Origin: Ascidia mentula
Lineage: Eukaryota; Chordata; Ascidiacea; Phlebobranchia; Ascidiidae
Length of the DNA stretch: 64,000 nt
Assembly (NCBI GenBank): GCA_947561715.1
Contig: OX387197.1
Span: 4,593,001 to 4,657,000, forward strand
Reading direction: 5' to 3'
Shown here: one piece after another, positions 61,288 through 64,000 of the stretch
How positions within the stretch are numbered: position 1 is the stretch's first letter
Layout of the letters: each line of letters starts with the position of its first letter
Program-made: the position numbers and the translations under genes
Notes under the pieces: model-generated
Told to the model about the DNA's origin: nothing
Databases searched by the model: none
What the model saw: the letters and a program-made list of their open reading frames with translations, nothing else

Positions 61288-63162
61288 TGTTGATTTCAAT
61301 CGATGTAAGTTAATAAAAGTTAAAATTCTAGGAAAATCTAGGAAATATGTTTTTTAGTTTAATTTTCAAAGCCATTTTAGTTCAAACCACTATGTTATCA
61401 TGCCGCTGTGACAACATTAGAAAACATTTACCTGCAGTTACATCTGACAAAAACTCAATAATTAATATTTTATGTACACGCCGCCACTGTGACGCGCTGG
61501 GTGTAGCTCAAAAATTTCATGTCAGTTTCCGCCCTTCTTTTATTCCAAATGTCTTTGATTTGAAAGTTTCACATAACATTGCACACATTCTCACTACAAC
61601 AACCGATTTCCTATGACAAGTTTATACTTTCGCATTATTTGTTGTGCCACAAAGGTGATGTTGAAACTGCGAACGAAATACATCAGTGTTGTTTGAAGCT
61701 GCTATACGAAATGCCTGAATATTTAATCTGCAGTATACAACGAGATGTATTTCTCAACGAGCAAATGTTGTGCTTCTCTCATTCAACTTTTCCTTCTATG
61801 CATGTTCTCGTTCGTAAAACATCTGGTTAACCTTCCCGGAAGTGATACATCGCTTGTATGACGTTTCTGATATAGTGACTTTACAAATTGCTATAGTTTG
61901 TGGAAGTCCAAAAAACCTGTCTATAACTGTTGCGAATTGCTTTCTTCTTTTTCTTTTCTTTCCGTCTTTAGCCCAACTTTCCAAAAAATCTACATGAAAA
62001 GATCAAAAAGCCACATCCTGAGAAAGTTTGAAAATTCAAACGTTTTATGTCAGCATTCAGATTTAAGCTGTCCATGTGATTCAATCAGAAGCTGCAGGGT
62101 GTTGTAGGTGCAATGCGAAATCCTCAAACTCACCTCATTTACTCGTTTATTTTTCTCCCACATGGCCGTCGATCATTTAGTGAAGAAAATAACCCAAAAA
62201 GGTTCGCGGGCATCTCCAAAATGGATAATTGTAAAAAACTCTGTTTTATATTGAATGTGCCGATAAAGCCCATATTTCGTTGCGTTGCTATTAAACCGCC
62301 CAATGTACGCGTGTATGCTTGTTCTATGAGGTGTGCAACAATTTAGCAGGTACATAAATGGGTTTAATTATATCAAATGTTGTGTAATGTGTGACTCACT
62401 ACACGGCCGTGTATATCGTGTATGGCCAAAACAGCGTCGCTTATTATTATTACCGCATACTGCAAACACTGCAGGGTTTGAACATGAATTCATGGCCTGA
62501 CAAACGTTTTTCAATGGTTTTCTATACTGTTTACACCAATGCACGTTTTATCCCAAACGTATAGCCTAAGTGATTAAACTTCCCGGAAATAAGTCATGAA
62601 TTTACAAACTGTTATATTGGTTTGATCTGTCGGGGTGATGAAATACAAGTGCCAGGGGTTAAATATCAGCTGTGTTTGTTGTCACAGTACAAATTTTTAG
62701 CAAAGCACTCATGGTTGCATTCCTTGCATGTTCCTACTGACAATTACACTGAAATATGGAAAGACCACCTACGATTTACAAGATACAGGATTACGTAACG
62801 AGCAGTGACGTGCGTAAACACTACCAATTTTGTTTATTATAATTTCAACGCAAATATTTGAATGCTGGTTTGTGTGAGGAAGCTCGCATTGCTTTATTTT
62901 ATCAACTGCCCCTGTTTACCTCGCCAAATTTTTTTGCTCGTTGCTAAGACATTGCTCCAGAAACTACAACATAATTTAACGTCATTTATCAATTTCTTGT
63001 CAACCTATAAGAGTTGGGGAAGATACAGCGTGCGCACGTCTGTGTTCAAGTGTTTAGCATTGAGGTACGACAGGAAGATTTGTTCATATCCATTTATTTT
63101 TAATTACATATTCACAATACAGTATTTAGATTATTGCATCCGACAAAAACGGAATGAAGTAA
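61288..63162. other. A-to-B spacer, unit 7
   Basis: Spacer between A7 and B6. Near 62.93 kb it lacks about nine bases (CTGTCTGGG) present in the other units. No gene is supported. Confidence 0.5.
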
Positions 63163-64000
63163 CTAGCAGATCAGATATTCATGCCTCAGTACAATTGAAT
63201 ATGACCAGGTTTGTACAATTAGTCGCAACTTCACAGCTTCAACCGGATGAGGAAACAAGTTTGTTTTGGGTGTCAAGTTGTCATGGTTTCCAACAAAGAT
63301 CTACACAAATGATACTTAGTTTTTAGAGATTGCTTTTATAAAGCTACTCAGAAACAAAATAGAAAGACAGTTCAAAATTTCAAATGTAATGTTATTATCT
63401 GCAGCGGAATATTTTGTTTCAACTTACAATGGGATGATCCAAAGAGTTGCTTATTTCTCTCCAGGAAGTGTCAGCGGGACCCATGTATGCTATCTTGTAA
63501 GATGTAACCCTCTGGGCGATTCTGTTGTCACCTCGTCCTTGAGTGATTACACCCGCTACCAAATATATTCGGTTCAATTTGACCTGAATCCATTCGCCAG
63601 CTTGATCTGTCAGAATTTTAACATTTACGCAAAGTATTCGGCACCAATATACAGAAGCACACACGTTTTCCTCCTGCCCAGCCACCGGGGTTTAGGCCAG
63701 TAATGCCAGAAAAGTCTAATCTTCCAAATTTAGCCCCATTTCCAGGGTCATTGGCATAGAGTGACGACGCCGACAAAGCGCTGTCAGAAATGGTCCAGTT
63801 TTTCAGTCCCATATAATGGTTACAAGCTAAAAGTAAAATATAATATTTCTCTTGTTCATTATTGATTGTATTTTTAGCCGAAAAGAACTGATTTGCTCGG
63901 TGATCGACATGTCAAATGACAAATTAAACACAAAATTTAATTTAGTCTTCAGTTTAAGTGTGTTTGGGAATCACAAACTTCGCAAATTCTTTGGTAGATT
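63163..64000 (-). CDS. B6: type B gene, 3' part only (window edge)
   Basis: The three F5/8C exons are visible: 63665-63826, 63428-63606 and 63163-63300, ending in the type B terminal cysteine and stop. They read MGLKNWTISDSALSAS, AGEWIQVKLN, GPADTSWREISN and so on. The EGF, LCCL and signal exons should lie beyond 64000; the sequence from 63827 is the intron leading to the EGF exon. B6 shares the small intron deletion with B2. Confidence 0.9.

Larger units (their letters stand above)
13300..64000. repeat. Tandem array of ~7.9 kb two-gene units
   Basis: The start codons of type A genes recur at 17448, 25346, 33263, 40988, 45697, 53378 and 61287 (steps 7898, 7917, 7725, 4709, 7681, 7909). Those of type B recur at 13731, 21506, 29520, 37253, 49638 and 57547. 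Exons, introns and spacers are all repeated, with few differences per hundred bases by eye. The left edge falls inside B0 at the exon 2/intron 2 boundary; the right edge is outside the window. The one short step (4709) is a unit that lost its B gene. Confidence 0.95.

Noticed and set aside
13300..64000. CRISPR or satellite array
   Set aside because: The repeats are long gene-bearing units of about 7.9 kb with introns, not short spaced repeats or simple satellite.

Overview
The window is eukaryotic and AT-rich, with small multi-exon genes whose GT/AG introns are mostly 60-600 bases. The predicted proteins combine LCCL, EGF, F5/8-type C (discoidin) and fibrinogen-related (FReD) domains. This mix with compact introns points to an invertebrate deuterostome, most likely a tunicate of the Ciona type; that placement is an inference from style and domains, not from a match.

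Left flank (1-13.3 kb). After retroelement debris (a Penelope-like reverse transcriptase fragment at 633-830) there is one plus-strand gene, called P1 here (2543-7611, 13 exons, LCCL-LCCL-EGF-EGF-EGF-FReD). Further on lie a Ty3/gypsy-like scrap, a broken plus-strand LCCL pseudogene (9131-9604), and the minus-strand gene B0 (10219-13731, 10 exons, LCCL-LCCL-EGF-FReD). Introns and flanks carry a hAT-like MITE, a SINE-like element and an 80-base repeat present twice.

Array (about 13.3-64 kb). Everything to the right is a tandem array of a unit of about 7.9 kb. Each full unit holds two minus-strand genes of eight exons, type A (about 400 aa) and type B (about 404 aa), both encoding a signal peptide, LCCL, LCCL, EGF and F5/8C. 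From left to right the order is B0, A1, B1, A2, B2, A3, B3, A4, (B deleted), A5, B4, A6, B5, A7, and B6 cut by the window edge. All seven A genes and the B genes seen in full keep open frames and consensus splice sites by eye.

The array is in flux. One B gene was lost by a crossover between two related 3' flanks (junction near 42.81-42.85 kb). B4 lost its EGF exon without breaking frame. B1 and B5 share a deletion that removes a cysteine of the first LCCL domain. The A genes carry two versions of the first F5/8C exon in mosaic combinations. B0 is a chimera: its first two exons are array type B, while the rest belongs to a different LCCL-EGF-FReD lineage also seen in the pseudogene. Nearly all LCCL and EGF exons are phase 1-1, so domains can be lost or swapped without frameshift. 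All products look like secreted soluble proteins with an adhesion or lectin module at the C-terminus; a role in recognition (immune, allorecognition or gamete) is plausible but not shown by the sequence.
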